64,000 bases of DNA from Hofstenia miamia (Eukaryota; Xenacoelomorpha; Acoela). Below, piece by piece: positions 1 to 13,860 of the stretch. Below the pieces are notes generated by a model that saw only the letters and a list, made by a program, of their open reading frames with translations, ran no database searches and had not been told where the DNA came from. The translations under genes were made by a program, and so were the position numbers. How positions within the stretch are numbered: position 1 is the stretch's first letter; each line of letters starts with the position of its first letter. The stretch covers positions 1,507,905 through 1,571,904 of the forward strand of contig SCFE01000009.1 in assembly GCA_004352715.1 (NCBI GenBank), read 5' to 3'.

Positions 1-3
1 TTG

Positions 4-48
<45 letters not shown>

Positions 49-3027
49 TCTTTCTGAACCAAACACATTAAAAGTTAAAATTCATTAAACTGAATTTTCT
101 CAAACAAAAGCCAAGTTACACGTAACTGACCGGATGGCTAATAATTTTCAATCATTTCTCTAAATGAAATATTTATAATATTTTGATTTTACAAATATAC
201 ATAAAAAAATAGGATATGAATAGATCCGTCTTAGTGCAGGTAGATTGTTATATAAACAAATTATTTAAAGCCATCTTTTAAAATTGAATGCATCGTGGTA
301 AGGCAACCAAGAATTTCATAAAAATTGTTAAAAATTTTGCAATTAAGTTGCCTTAAGAAACGTAAGACTTGCAAAGAAATTGCTTTTTTTGCTTAAACTT
401 GCTACATAAGTCAATAAAAATGAAGACCAAATAATTTAATAAATAGGCTTTTAGAAAGTGTTGTATTTCTTCAACAGCTAAAAGCTCATTTCAACTACAA
501 TGCTTATCACATCGCAGCTCTCTAAGAATTAATAGTATTTTGGGTGAATTTTGTTATGGGTTATGCTCCAAATTATGATCCATTAACTTCTTTACATACA
601 TTTTTTGGATTGCAATAATTTTGAAAAAAACTTGCAATATCTTTGATATATATTTTGTCGGTACTTGAATTGCAGTGAGTTATTTCTGGGTGTTTATCCC
701 ATAAATCTACATCTGAAACGCTATAATCGTCATCTTAAACTAATACACATTACCAAAAATTGGACATAAAGTCTACAGCAGGAAGCCAGCTCGCCCACTG
801 TTCGTGACAATGGCTTTGATAGACTTTCTTCCAAAAACGGTTCCTACATGTTACTGTCTCTTGACATCACTGCAGCAGTTGTAAAACACATTAGCTATTC
901 AAATTATATAAAACAACATTAAAATGCATTAATTTAGAATTTTCCGGCAGCAACCATGTTTGGTTTGATTTTGATCCCATAGGAGTAGTCACATATCTTA
1001 CCATTGAATATTTGAATTTCATATAACATTATCAACAAATATCATAAAGTTTTAGTTTTTTATACACTTTGAAGTAAGTAAACATATAGTTCTGTTCAAT
1101 ATTTATACAGCAAATTATACAGAAAAACTGTAATTATTTCGCAAAAAAAGAAATATTGCATTTATTGCATTCATAGTTTCTTGATGATTGCTTGATGAGT
1201 ACTTTATCTCAACTTAGTCACGTTTGGTTTCTCTACTAATAAGTGAAAAAGTCTTCATAAAAGCAGCGTGTAATTGGGAACTTTATTATTAGTTCGCTTT
1301 TTTCAACTCGATTGTTTCATATTTGAAAATTGATTGATGTGCCGCTGACGTCACCGCTTATTTAGGTTAATTTTCTATTTAGACCTGACGGGTTTCCTGA
1401 TTGCTAATAAAAACTGCATTTTCAAAGTTATAACTTCCAGAGGAAATTAGACTCAAATGAAAATTTAACTAAGCATTTGACAGTGTTAGTTTTGAGGTTG
1501 AAGGTAAAAAATGCCAATTAATAAGCAATCAATATTTTATTTAAAACTACGATGGTAATATATTGGCAAAACCATGAACACATGATATCATTGGGAGTCC
1601 TCAATGTATAAATATGAGAATTACCTTTATGAAGAATATAATGATATAGTATTTTGTAATGAGAAATCGTTGAGAGGTTTTTCATTAATTGGTAAAAATC
1701 CATTCTCATTTTCTCTATGAACATATTACGAATGTGTTAGTCAGCTCTTAATGTGGTCACTCCCTCTTCAACCAATTTTTTTTCAATTTTTAGAACATTA
1801 ATTTGAACATATATTGTGAAAGGGTCAGATAGGAGAAAATGACAATATGGTGGGTGTAATTTACCTCTAGTCACTGACACTCCTAAATTTTCATCAAATT
1901 TTTTTTAAAAAAAATTTTGAGCAAAATTTTGAAATGTTTAATAATGTGTGTTTAAAATTCAGAAATTTTCAAATATTTCATTGATGATGTAAGATACAAA
2001 AATTTGAAGTATTTGAGTTACTAGAGAATACTACATTTAATAAATGTGCCAATATCAATGAGTAGTTGCAAATTTACAATGCCACAAAGATCAATTACAC
2101 ATCTCAAAATGGCGAAATGTAGAAAATCTAACTTTTTTATTAATGCTTCTGTTATAGTGAAAATTTTCAAAAGCTACCTGAATCACACGTTAAGTATTTT
2201 TTGGAATAAAAGGAGATTTTGGAGAAAATTTGAAGTAATTTGTGAATCTAAATGCGTTGCTAAGGCATTCTATGGTGCAAAACTTTTAAAAAGGGTAAAT
2301 TTGACAGTTTTTTTCAGGCAAGCTAAAATGTTGGTAACAGAGAATCAACTACGAAGTCTAAAATACTTTAGATAATATGTACTCAAAACCAAAAACTGTT
2401 GAGAAAATCTCCAAAAGTCATCAAATAAGAGGGGGTTACTACCTTAAATCCTACCAAATGAGTATCTCGAATTTTATGAAACATAAAGGACACAACGATA
2501 AATGTGTAGGAGTTGAATGAAAATGCAAATATTTTTTTCCCAGGTCCTGTTTTTCCCAGATCAATATTAAAACACATTCCATTGCACAAACAGGCGCTTT
2601 ATTTTTTCAATTAAGCCATAGAAATTTCATATAATTTCTTAATAATCTATTCAGCATATAATCACATATAAGACTTAAAGGATCTCATGTTGACCTGAAA
2701 CCCGAAGGTTTTCTTTGTTCAAACCAAATACCACCCGTCTATTCTCTCAGTCAGATGGAGTTATCTAAAAACCAAAGTTAAATTTTTCTGTAGAAATTTT
2801 GATTTTGGCATACCTTTTCCACTAGGTTTTGTCTGTATTCTAATGTTTGTAGATTTTTCATTCAAATTCATTATAATGATATTTAATCGCTGATTGAAAT
2901 TGTTGTAATATTACTACATAGTGGTTCTAACCATATTCAAACATTAAGGTGAGGATCGCAAGGAAAGTTTAAATTAATGTTGTTTAAGTTTTCTATTCTT
3001 TCAAATTCACGCAAGTTTAATTCTTAC
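1..3027 (-). other. Start of complexin intron 2
   Basis: This begins with the gtaaga donor at 3027 and runs off the left edge. I looked for a third coding exon (a K-rich start after an acceptor, then an acidic C-terminal region) and saw none. The 109-codon plus-strand frame at 2046-2375 and the minus-strand frame at 2383-2589 match no family I know and are treated as chance or old relics. A TA microsatellite occupies 6-48. A near-perfect T/A palindrome lies at 1896-1918. Confidence 0.7.
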
Positions 3028-3200
3028 TTTGTCTCGAATTTCCTGTCTCATTTTTCTACGTTCATTTTCCATGCGTTCATGCTTTAGTCTTCGTTCTTCT
3101 TCCATGCGAGCCCGTTCCTCCTCCAATTCTGTATTAACCTCATTGGTGTTACCATCATCTCGGCTCTCATCCCCACCCCCAGTGAGGTCTTTCAATTGGT
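3028..3200 (-). CDS. cpx: Complexin, second coding exon (accessory and central SNARE-binding helices)
   Basis: This 173-nt exon (2 nt plus 57 codons) has a polypyrimidine-rich acceptor ending tatttag just before 3200 and a strong donor AAA|gtaaga at 3028/3027. It encodes QLKDLTGGGDESRDDG, then a charged helix rich in Glu and Arg, then the central helix ending MRQEIRDK. Aligned to human complexin-1, the residues equivalent to R48, M55, R59, M62, R63, Q64, I66, R67, D68 and K69 are kept. Tyr52 is His, as in fly complexin. The intron falls right after the K69 equivalent, so Tyr70 and the C-terminal domain must be encoded in a further exon at lower coordinates. I found no such exon in 1-3027. The protein from both exons is 68 residues so far, about half a typical complexin. 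The open frame running on past 3028 is intron read-through. Confidence 0.93.
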
Positions 3201-6200
3201 CTAAATATAGAGAACATTTAAAATTCTATTTTTCCATATGTTTTAAGATCATTAAGTGGTGTAAATCTTTTCGCTCCTTGAAACTTGACCATGGTACATT
3301 CTAAAATTTTAACAATTTTTCCATCTTAGATGCATTTTTTCATAATACCTGTCATGCCGGATCAAGAAAATATTTTTTATAGGTTTGGATGCGGACTTAG
3401 CAAAGGTAATAAGAAACTGCATATAACCACTATCCAAATTGTAAGTGGAAATAATTCAGAAGTAATAGGAAACAGTTCTTATCTAAACATTTATCAGCAG
3501 TTTCTTTAGCATTTAATTGTATTAAGTAAAAGTGCAATGATCCTCTTTTACTACATTTGAAAACTAAATGCTCAGCACTGACTACTAAAAATTTCAAATT
3601 AAGTTATGGTATAAAATATAATCTATATAAAATGCTGGATTAGGTACTTTTAAGATATGTTTGTTTAAGCTATTTAGTAGTAATGCTCCGAACTAAACTC
3701 ATAGATTTATGCCCCATAATTTCACATACAAATTCAGAAGAATGTTTGTTTAGATTCCATCTGTAAATTACACATTGCTCTCCTGTCTACATCAAAGAAT
3801 GCAATTTCACAAACAGTGAACCCAATTTAAATAAAATATATCTGTTCATCTTCTTTATAAGGTTTTGAAAAATCATCATACAGGAGTATCCTACAAGGGA
3901 TTTTCAAAAATGTATGTAACGCTCTGTACAAAAGTCTGACTTTAACAATCCATAAATTCATAACTTTTAGAAATATTGAAAACTTGCTATTTTAAAATTT
4001 AATTGAATGGGACAATGGAAGTAATGCTTAAATTCGAATTTAATTGGCTTTAATAAAGTTAAATGCTTTTAATACGTTCAACTGTATAATTGTATAAAAA
4101 CCGACATTGAGAAGTAGATAAGATTTTGCGGCAGTTTATTGAAATGGGCGTGCGCTGGCTTAATTGATTTTTATCAATAATTCTAAAGTAAATTAACCTC
4201 GTAACCAAAAGAATTGAATTAGTCTCTGAGCATTTGTAATGATTAAGTACGCTATACATAGCTTCAAATAATGTTTTTATAATGAAGCAAAATTACAAAT
4301 CTATTAGATTAATTGAAACATCAGTCTAAAAATTAATAATTTTTTAATTCAATTTGCGTACGCTTCTGCACATTAATATTATTGGAACATATTTCTATGA
4401 AAAAAGATGCTTGTTTTTTCCAACTGTAACATTAAGTTATCATCTTAATCAAACCAAGATATATTTTGTGTTAACAAAGGCCTTTTAGAGAAGGCCTTGC
4501 TTAGAAGGTTTTGTAGCAATTGAAAGAAAAGATTCAGTTCAGCGTCTCGTATCTATGATTCTAATCGGGAAAGCCATAGATGACTTATAAAGCTTTCATA
4601 CCAGTCAAATGAAACCCTTCCGACAAATTCAAGCGTTTTTAAGAGTGCTTCACTATGATGTAGCAATCCACAACAATGTATGCGTTTATGTAAGCTTGTT
4701 GCACCGTTAATTGCATTCCAACGACCGGTTGAAAACTTTACGAAGTTTTGTTTTGGCAGCAGGACTACTGAACGCAGTACAATCGTCCCACTCAGTCTTG
4801 TTCAAATTCGTTTAGAATCAGCATTTGCCTCATGAGCAGAACTTTAAAGACATCATTCCATAGTGAAAATTGAAAAAAAAGCCTCCTAGCAATAAATAGT
4901 ATCAGAACTAGTCACACTTTATCCAGCTAAGTTGTTGCGTTTAGCATGGAAATTTTAAAATGAATGTGTACATACCTATTAAACATTTTTCGTAATACTC
5001 TCATCTGTTAAATAAAATACCTAAGAATAACATAAATATAAAAATATTTAAATGGTAATTATTTGTCCAAGTCCCACAGTAGACCAGTTCTACTGAAATA
5101 TTTAGTCCCAATTGACTGAGACCAGTTAATACCACGGGAGTGAATGGTCTTACGGAATCTTATTAAGATGCAAAAGAAACCGGTTCTAGAACAGGGTCTT
5201 CAACGGGGTCTATATTAACCTCTAGGGTGTGGTTAGATCTTCTTGGGGTTCGAAAATAATTAAGGGGCCGAAAGAGTGTTGAAAGGGTGTGCAGGATTTA
5301 CCTGAACTCTGACTTAAGTTGTGGACCATTCAAAATTTAGCAATATTGGAGTAGAGCCCAAGCTCTAATTATAATTATTGGTACACGAATTATTTTTATG
5401 GTTTGTTTATAATGACTGAACTTGGAAAACATTAAAAAAATTGATGCGTAGTTTCTTTATTATGCGTTCCTTCAATTAACACACCTTTTCGGATGAGATG
5501 CTAGAGTAAAAGCTATTATAATATAAATTAAAGCGCTGTCTTTTATCTAATTTGATTTATTTTGTGAAATAAAGCTAAGATAGCGATGTGGGTAATAAAT
5601 CGTGTGTTAAACCTCTCATTGCAAGGCGACAGGGATTATGAAGTAAAGCAGATTTGAAAGCAATTTAGCAACTTTATGGAATTCAGTACTTAGATCCATT
5701 ACATTTCACAGCTGCTGCTTCGTTTGGTTCTTAAATTATTGTTGACTTTATTAAGGGAGAATTTTGACATAATTTTGAATAATAACCTCTGCTCATTTTT
5801 ATATTTTACCGAGCAGTTTTCCAGTTTAGCAAAAGCACGGATGCTAAATTAAGAACGCTCTATTGGAAAGATAGGATACCATCATTATATAGCAATATTA
5901 GTAATACTGAAATGATTATATGATGATATTTCAAGTGTTTATCCGGTGAAAATTATACAATTTAATACATTTTTTTACAAAAATATCAAATTTTCCTACG
6001 CCTATCATTGTTAAAATATAAGCATTTCAGTTGTAAAGGGTTTGTCTATGTAAGGCATAAGTTGAGGCAGGGCCTTCTTAACATGCTAAAAAGGCCCTGA
6101 ATAGAGGTACACTTTGTTGAAGTGTAAAACAGGCAATCTTAATGAAATGGGTTAAGTAGAAAACAACAATCCCTTAAATAAATTGAAAGATATTACAGAA

Positions 6201-7265
6201 TTCTTAGAATTTTTGAATTTTTATTGAGACCAAAAAATTGAGTCACCGCATAGTAGATTGGATATTTTTAAAATTTCAACCACCTGTGATTCCCAATTTT
6301 AAGTAAGAAAAATTAAAAACAATATGTTAAACCATTGGATTTTTACACTCAAATAAGTGATGAAATTTTGTTCTCATACATTTAACAAGGAATGTGAAAT
6401 CTTGAGACATCATCATCGGAAATTTATGCCTTTAAAACAGGAAATTTGGAGGCACTTAACTCTAACATGCTCCATTTGCTTTTTAAGAGAAATTCCCATC
6501 ATGAGATATCGTGCACAGGTTTTGTCTAACGTGAGGGGAATTCTACTTTCTTAGAAGACGTTTAAATTTAAGCTCAAATAGATGTATAATGTAGTAATTC
6601 ATCTAAGAAATATTTTCCTATGCATATATTCAAGCAATTGAAATTAATTACTTATTAAGAAATAACTTATTTGAGAAATAAAATTAGAAAAGTTAATTTA
6701 GCAATTTGTCTTTCTAATTAATGTATTCGAATAACAGTCACACTTAAACGCAATTATAATCATATTAGGGTAGCAGTCATTTAAAATGTAAATTACTACA
6801 CAATTTCCAAGTTGATTTAACATCGGGGGTTAAATTTGAACCGATTCTTGGAAGTGTAAACAAGATAGGTTATCAAATTTCTTAAAAGTATTTTTATTTT
6901 TTTAAATGTTTCTCTCTGTTTCATTAACTTTCTCGTAGATCACAGCCAAAGAGATTCTCAACATTAACAGTAAAGCATTAAATCACGTAGAAATTATTTG
7001 AGTGAGATAATCGAACAAAAACACATAATACAATAATCGCCTTAAGCCAGTTCAATACATTCCTTTGTTTTACCAAAAATGCTCGTGGCATGGAGTTAAC
7101 GTAAATTATTGAGATATTTAAGTCGACCTCTATGCTAGAATTCAAAAAGGATTTAGCTAATATTCAGCGATTTTTAAAGAAGTTATTAAAAGTTGAATAC
7201 TGAAGCGTTTTCTGTCATATTTGAGTACATATTACACTGACATTTTTTCTTAGATATCAGTCTAT

Positions 7266-7268
<3 letters not shown>
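3201..7268. other. Intronic AT-rich stretch, no gene seen
   Basis: It contains a 9-bp hairpin (cagggcctt at 6068-6076 against aaggccctg at 6091-6099) and a GC-richer block at about 5130-5340 that I cannot assign. The open frames at 4059-4259 (minus) and 6357-6554 (plus) resemble no known protein. Confidence 0.6.
6068..6099. repeat. Short hairpin, 9-bp perfect stem with 14-nt loop
   Basis: The arms cagggcctt and aaggccctg are perfect reverse complements in otherwise AT-rich sequence. No T-tract or gene end follows that would make it a functional terminator. Confidence 0.4.
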
Positions 7269-7269
<1 letters not shown>

Positions 7270-7315
<46 letters not shown>

Positions 7316-7349
7316 ATCTATCTATCTATTTATCTATCTGTCTATATAN

Positions 7350-7381
<32 letters not shown>
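7270..7381. repeat. Compound TA / TCTA microsatellite with one unresolved base
   Basis: A TA run at 7270-7310 is followed by TCTA-type repeats at about 7316-7348, a single N at 7349, and another TA run to 7381. The lone N inside the repeat suggests that its length is not reliable. Confidence 0.9.
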
Positions 7382-7383
<2 letters not shown>

Positions 7384-7643
7384 AAATAGCTCTTAATGAT
7401 ATTTGTTAAAAATTGTTTAAAAAACTGGTACAATATAAATATTAACTATTAGTAATAATAGGCTTATTAAATATGCCGTGTTTTTCTTTACACAAAAAGA
7501 AATTTGCTAGTTTTGTATTTATTTATTTGTTGGGCAGTTTGCAGTTTTACGACTAAAAAGCATGTATGTATATGTATGCGCCTTACTTGAAAAATGCGCT
7601 ATGTTCGTAAGCTTACTGTCAGAGATAATAAAAAAATTTATAA

Positions 7644-7645
7644 TA

Positions 7646-7681
<36 letters not shown>
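7644..7681. repeat. ATT microsatellite without an element attached
   Basis: About 12 ATT units. It is an empty site of the same type that flanks both R4/Dong-like copies further along. Confidence 0.9.
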
Positions 7682-7683
<2 letters not shown>

Positions 7684-7929
7684 TAGAACAATAAAATTTT
7701 GTCAAATAGTCAATTTTGATTTTGACCTAAATTCAACACATCTGATGGATTTTATCTATCCCTGAAAAGATTATACTAAATTTAACTTAATAAATTTCGA
7801 TATCTTAAAAGAAAAATTACATTATGAGTTTTAGAAGCAATTGCAAGCAGAGAGTTAAATTGATCACACTATAATAAAAATTGATTTTTACTCAAAGAAA
7901 ATGTGTTAGAAGCCATTCTATTTGCGACT

Positions 7930-8175
7930 AAGATGAGCAAAAATTCTTTTGAGGCAACTAGACATTTGACCAAAGATAATATTTTTCAAGGTAATAAACT
8001 AAAATCATTTCTTACAAAACGCATCATTTTTTCATCTAAAGATCATAAAAAGTTTATCGAAAATATTTAAAATAATGTTTGTGATAACGAAATTATTCAA
8101 AGTGCATTTGCAAATTTGCTTGAAGTACTAATAGACAATGATTTAAAATTAAAAATATTAAGAAACGCTATCTGG
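7930..8175 (+). pseudogene. Coding-like relic of unknown family
   Basis: One plus-strand frame reads through about 80 codons with a single stop and a protein-like composition (for example FANLLEVLIDNDLKLKILRN). The reading frame then breaks repeatedly. I do not recognise the family; a decayed transposase or retroelement is possible. It is included only because the composition differs from the chance frames around it. Confidence 0.25.
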
Positions 8176-11100
8176 AGTTAGATATTGGTATCATTTGCGC
8201 CATGTAAGGACAGCATTCTATGTAGAACTAATTAATTCCTTTGTTTTAACCACATTTAGTTATTTTGCATTTCTTCAAAATCTCACATCGCAAAAGCTTT
8301 TTATCACTGGAAAAAATTTTTAACTGAGCACTTATGAGGTTGAAGTGCAAGAATCCATAAAGGAACTAAGATCATCATTTGTTATTTTGACACGAACTAC
8401 TTTGTTCATTATCAAAAATAAGTATGATTCAAAAATGTGCTCACGAATTAAGTTCAATAAGTATTCCTAATAAATACGCAAAAATCAATAAAACTAAGTT
8501 AACAATTTTTAGTATCATTAATCGTCAAGATGCACTTTCTTTGAGATGTTCAATGCTAGGGAATGAATAAAGAATGGATATATAACGTGAGAAACAATAA
8601 AAAAAATTCAAAAAATCAATCAGCTTTTTGAATAAGCAAACATATTCGGGCATAGTTAATAATTCAATACATGGTCGAAATAAACTCTCATATAATTAAT
8701 ACTGCACAAGTAAATTGCTTTGTAAAAAGTTATCTCAAATGTTAATTTGTAGATTACAATTACATTTTAGTAATAAATTTGTATGGACTTTTATTATTTG
8801 TTCAAAAGAACTACAAAACTAACAGGACACCGCACAATTACAAAAGCGTAAAGAATGTGTCGGATGATTATGGGCCAAGTAATGAAAATCTTCTCCAGCT
8901 ATTTCTAAGCTCAGCCAAGGCCTAATAAGTATGCTTGAGTACAAATAGTTGAGGTAAGTAGTTGACAGCTATGTTATTTGAAAACTAGATATGGAAGAAT
9001 TCGAATTTTTCATTGATAATATTTTACTGTAGCCCAAAATCACTAGTGCTTAAAATTCAGAACTGAATTAATTTTCAGAAAATATATGTCTATATGACCA
9101 AAATTATTAATATGTGACTAAAAACTGTATTCTGTTCAAGCCCCCCTTGAATTAATTTTGTCAATCACTTCTGGGTCCTGTGCAACAAAATCTGACATAA
9201 GTTCCAATATGTATTTAATTCCAACGCGCACATAACAATTTTTAAGTTTGCATAAATGCAGAAACACAACAATTACTTCAAGGTTTGTATAATTTAATGA
9301 TTTAAAAAATGCGTTTTTGTTATCTACCAACTTTGAATTTCTTATCAACAATTGCCTTGTTCAGAAAATATTTTTGCGCATCGCTTCGTCATTTTAGCGT
9401 CGAGTAGATCAGGAGGTTTTTTATCAAAAGAGGATTTAATAAGCATAAAAACGAGGTAAATGACATCAAACAAAATTCTCTTATTTAAGAATTTAATTAA
9501 TTCTATTTTTATACTTTTATTATACATTTGAATTCCGGTCAATTCTTAAAAATTAAGCTCAATTGATTGAATTTAGAAAACGAAATCGTCGAAATTGGCG
9601 CTGTTTATCGAACGTCAATGTTTATCAATTCTCAGATAAGAATAAAAAGATGCCCTGGGCACCAATCTCTTTTAAATTTAGACAGATGAGTATTAGCTAA
9701 GTGATTTTATTTTCTTCAGTCTTATACAATTAGAAAACTTAAATTTAACATAAATACAATTCCATCAGATAATTAATAACCGCTGTACAATCAAAGATAA
9801 ATATAACTTCACTCTGCATTAGGTAAATTTTTGATAGTTTCTGAAAATCATGATTTGATTAATTAGTGTCCGTTCGACATTCTTTAGTTTAGGGGAAAAA
9901 TTTGCCTTTTGAAATATTTACAATTTGCAAAATAATACTTCTTTGATGGCTGATATATAAGTTTTTAGTGGTGCTACCAAAAGGGTAAAAAGGGCACCAG
10001 GGGCGAAAAATTTAAGGGGTTAATTATGATATTTGTGCTAAATTTAGTCCCTTACTCTCTAAATTTATATTTTTGTGACCAAACTTTGTACTAGTAACAT
10101 TCGGTGATTCACTTCATAACTCATCAAAAAAATTGCAAGCAAGGGAATGTTGGTAAATACATTTGTGCAATGATAATCTGTTGATTTTTTTGATCATATA
10201 CACGTTTGTGGCTATATCTTTTGTATTTTGAATGATTTTATTGAGGGTGTCAAATTACCTGATAGATAGCAACAGGTTGGCTCCCTACCTATGCCTTACC
10301 TGGGTTACAAATAGATTAAACAAACCTAAGAGACCTACAAGTAGGAGATGGATCAGAAACTTTAAAAATCAGTGAATTAGAATAATTCATTTCATCATTC
10401 ATAGGAACAGTATAATTGTCTTCATATTGCAATGGCTTGGGCTTGGCTTTTAAAGAAAATTGAAAATGTAACTCAGATAAAAAATTCTATGTTAACTCAA
10501 TGAATCACGTCTTGAGAGAGTTATTCGTGAGTTGAGAATAGTGATGGTAAACTAGTTTTCACTTTGTTTTTGATGATCCTCTATGAATGTTCTCTTATCA
10601 TAGATTTTAAAACTACAGACTTTTCAACTTGTTAATTGAATTCATTGTTATAATGGTTACATGTTAAAAATTTTTTTAAAATTATAACAAATAATTATAT
10701 ATTTATAATGCAAATAGAAACTGCAGTAATGCCAAGCAATGTATTCACGAAGTATTCAAGAATTCCAAAAAGAGAACATTTCCATTGATGAAAGTGCTCA
10801 ATCTTCACTGGATTACACCACAAACAATTTATGAAAATTAAAATCATATTCTCTTAAAAATATTCTGTTGTTTTATATTTCTAGATAGAATACATTTGAA
10901 AAATGTTGCCTTTTTCCAATTTACCTTGCTATTAGTGTATACAAAATGAAATATTTATTCTCGAAAAAACTTCAAGAATAGAACAATGAAATTGGTTTTT
11001 AACACAAAAGTTATTTCCGAATAATTCAAAATCACTTCTTATCTACCAATGGAATTCTGTAGCAATATTATATAAATCAATGAATTATCCCATGATAATT

Positions 11101-13499
11101 TACTTAGTAATTCTGGAGTGATACTATATCTCCAGTTTACCAGATGTCATGTAAGCAGTTTTCCTGATAAGCTAAATGTATGATATATATACATATATAT
11201 ATATATACATATATACATGTACATCCTAAAATAAGCAAAGAAAGAATTATGATCACCTAAATAAGGAAAAAAGCATCATAGTACTAAATTTATTCTAAAG
11301 TAATTTATATAGAAGTTCAGTCAATTGTAAATATTTCTCCGCATATTTGTAATGATGATAATTTTGAAAATCAAAACCGATCTATATTTTTCCTAGCTCT
11401 TAAAAATTATATATATATATATCATTCTTTCTATATTACTGTGATAAGTCATCTCATAACAGGCGTAATTTCCACGCAGGGAGAAAATTCAATATTATAA
11501 ATCCTTCCCGATATACAATATTCCATAGAATCCCATTTAGGATTTATTAATTTTATCCATGGACGTCTCAATTATTATGCTTTTGAGACATCAATGACTG
11601 GATCGTTTCTCACAGATGTGACTACATACTAAACACTATGCTCTCCCTTAATGCATTGCTGAAATTACACATTTTTGTTTGTTAGCCACTCCCCTTAGGA
11701 AGGATATTGCCTCTTTAGGTATAGAAATATAAATAAAACACTAGATTTAAAATTACTTCATAAGGACTACAAGAAAGTTAGTTTTGCTATATTCTATGTT
11801 ACATTTAATCCATCAATTTCCACAGGAATTTTTCTAGCCTTCAAATAATAATAGTGAATGTTGTTAAATGTCTAAAAAAGTAAGTTAAGAAATTTATACA
11901 GAATTTTTAAAATACTCAGAGTAAGCTAACCAACCTATTTTAACGAGTTTTTAAATTACGTAAAATACGTATTTATAAACTAGGATAATATTAATAATAA
12001 AAAAACAATGATAATGTAGGAGTTTGTTTACTCATTTTCAAAGGTGTGCGTAAGATTTTAAGTGATGAATTTTTTAGAAACATAGAACCATAAACTTACA
12101 ATTGCCTGATCAAGCAAGGAAAATAAGACAAAGATTGGGATAGATTCAGGTAGATAAAATTCCTTTTCTACATAAACAGTTGCATTATAAGTCATCTAGG
12201 AAAATCGTTAAAGTTGTCCTGAGATTAAGGTATTATTGTCTTCAAAAAATCAATTGAGTGCTTAAATTTATTTACTTCAAATAATTTTTGAACAGGTACG
12301 TTCAATTGAAGCAATCCACTACATCAGAAAAAGATTATGCATAAAACGGGTAATTTGTATTTTTTTAAATCAAAGACATTTCTTAAGGTGGAATACAATC
12401 TTAAACTACTCTATTGTGTGTTAACAAGCAAAATTCAGCACATACTATTTGTAAAGCATTTATCTATTACACAATAGATAATAAAACGTATGCATTGAAA
12501 CCAATTTTTTTAAGAAAGTTAACAGAGTGAAAAGAAAGTTAAAGTGAAAAAATTTATTTGGTTAGTGTGCACAGATTGGTTTCAATTCATGAGTTCGTAG
12601 CAAAAATTGTAGCTTAGTTTGGCTGTCTTTGTTCCGGAAAATGATCTGTAAATAACTTCTGTACACTTTAATACTTCTAAGAGAAATCCAAGTTTTTATT
12701 TAATTGCGCACCCGGAGCAAACGTTCTTTTGGTGTCTTCCACGAAGAATGATGTTGAAATCACTGTTCCACGTCAAGCAAATACAATTTTCACTGCAAGA
12801 AAAGAAATTTTATTCAACATAGGCCTACAGATTGTTGGGACACCCAGTATAGAAGAAACTTTAAGGTCAAATTTGATAAAAAAACTGCTTCAATCTGCTC
12901 GTAGTAAACAGGGAATATAGAAATGTATATAAACATTTTTGGAAGCAATGTGTACTCAATTTTTGTGAATAAAATAATATGCCAATAAAAAACCTGCACG
13001 TTCTAAAGAACATGCCTTTCTTGATGATCAACAAATATTTCAAAGTACTGTCAATATTCTGTGTATAATAAAGGTCAACTCGAGTGGGATCTTCTTTATT
13101 ATATCGTATTTTTGTAAATATTATTACAGATAAATGTAGATATGCCTATGATTCAAAAGTCGTACAATCTTTGCATTAAATGCATGGTTACCCTTAGGCA
13201 AAATTTACACAATTTCACCAATTCAAGTGTTGGTAGATGTTGAATTTATCTTGACATTAAACCATCACAATTGCGAATTATATATATATATATATATATA
13301 CAAGTTAGTTATAAAGTAGCTAGATATTTCATTAGAACATAAAATTTGACAGGAGGAATATATTAAGTTCAAAGTTTATATTGAATTGAGAGTATTGGGG
13401 GATCTTAGAAAACTGCAAGATAAACGTTCAATAGGTCCTCTTCTTCTACAATCACAATATTTTCCATTGCTTTATTAGAGTAACTCAGGTATGATTTCT
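8176..13499. other. Intronic AT-rich stretch, no gene seen
   Basis: It contains TA microsatellites at about 11179-11218, 11407-11421 and 13278-13301. The small frames at 9136-9351 and 9345-9542 (minus) and 12729-12920 (plus) match nothing I know. A 15-bp motif at 10298-10312 recurs twice later in the window. Confidence 0.6.
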
Positions 13500-13691
13500 C
13501 TAATTTCCTCTTGCATTGTCTACCACTCTTAGCTGCTCTAAGACACTGCCTGTATCTTCAAATTCCTTTAGCAGGTTTGTAGTTGATTGTAAAGTAAACA
13601 TGTTCTCTCTTTGCCATGTCACTTCTGTGGGTAATTCTGCATTAATATAAAAACGATTGATAATTTCAACTCGATTTTGCACAGACTGCAT
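13500..13691 (-). pseudogene. N-terminal helix-turn-helix fragment of a DNA-transposon protein
   Basis: The fragment starts MQSVQNRVEIINRFY and ends near FEDTGSVLEQL. This is the layout of the N-terminal helix-turn-helix found in DUF4817-type mobile-element proteins, in which an N-terminal V-x-I-I-x-x-F/Y-Y helix is followed about 40 residues later by K/E-F-E-x-T-G-S-V. It stops after 63 codons, and no catalytic DDE region follows. The mirror copy on the plus strand at about 14411-14455 begins MESVQNRVQIVNLFY and then loses similarity. Both belong to the foldback at 13625-14456. The family name is a judgement from motif layout, not a search. Confidence 0.5.
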
Positions 13692-13750
13692 AATAGCTAC
13701 AAGCTAAAAGAATAATGCAAATTATATCCCCATTCTCCTTGTCATATATA

Positions 13751-13796
<46 letters not shown>

Positions 13797-13860
13797 CAAA
13801 CAAATCAATTATTAAATAAACAACTAAGCACGATATCATTAAACTTATTTTAAAAGCATG
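13625..13860 (-). repeat. Left arm of a transposon-end inverted repeat
   Basis: Read on the minus strand this matches the plus strand from about 14091 to 14456. Both contain the ttaataattgatttg block, a TA tract, the motif aaggagaatggggatataat, and then the start of the HTH protein. The arms differ by a few substitutions, by TA-tract length, and by a short block (gattgcttaattattaatg) present only in the right arm. Confidence 0.85.

Noticed and set aside
1896-1918. T/A palindrome as a possible terminator
   Set aside because: A run of T followed by a run of A is common in this composition, and no gene ends there.
3029-3304. Plus-strand 91-codon open frame
   Set aside because: Antisense of complexin exon 2; Ser/Arg/Leu-rich because the true exon is Glu/Arg-rich.
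6430-6490. Minus-strand MMGISLKKQMEH as a candidate complexin first exon
   Set aside because: It has no good donor at the required phase-1 position. The exon at 63158-63188 has the right phase, donor, upstream stop and family sequence.
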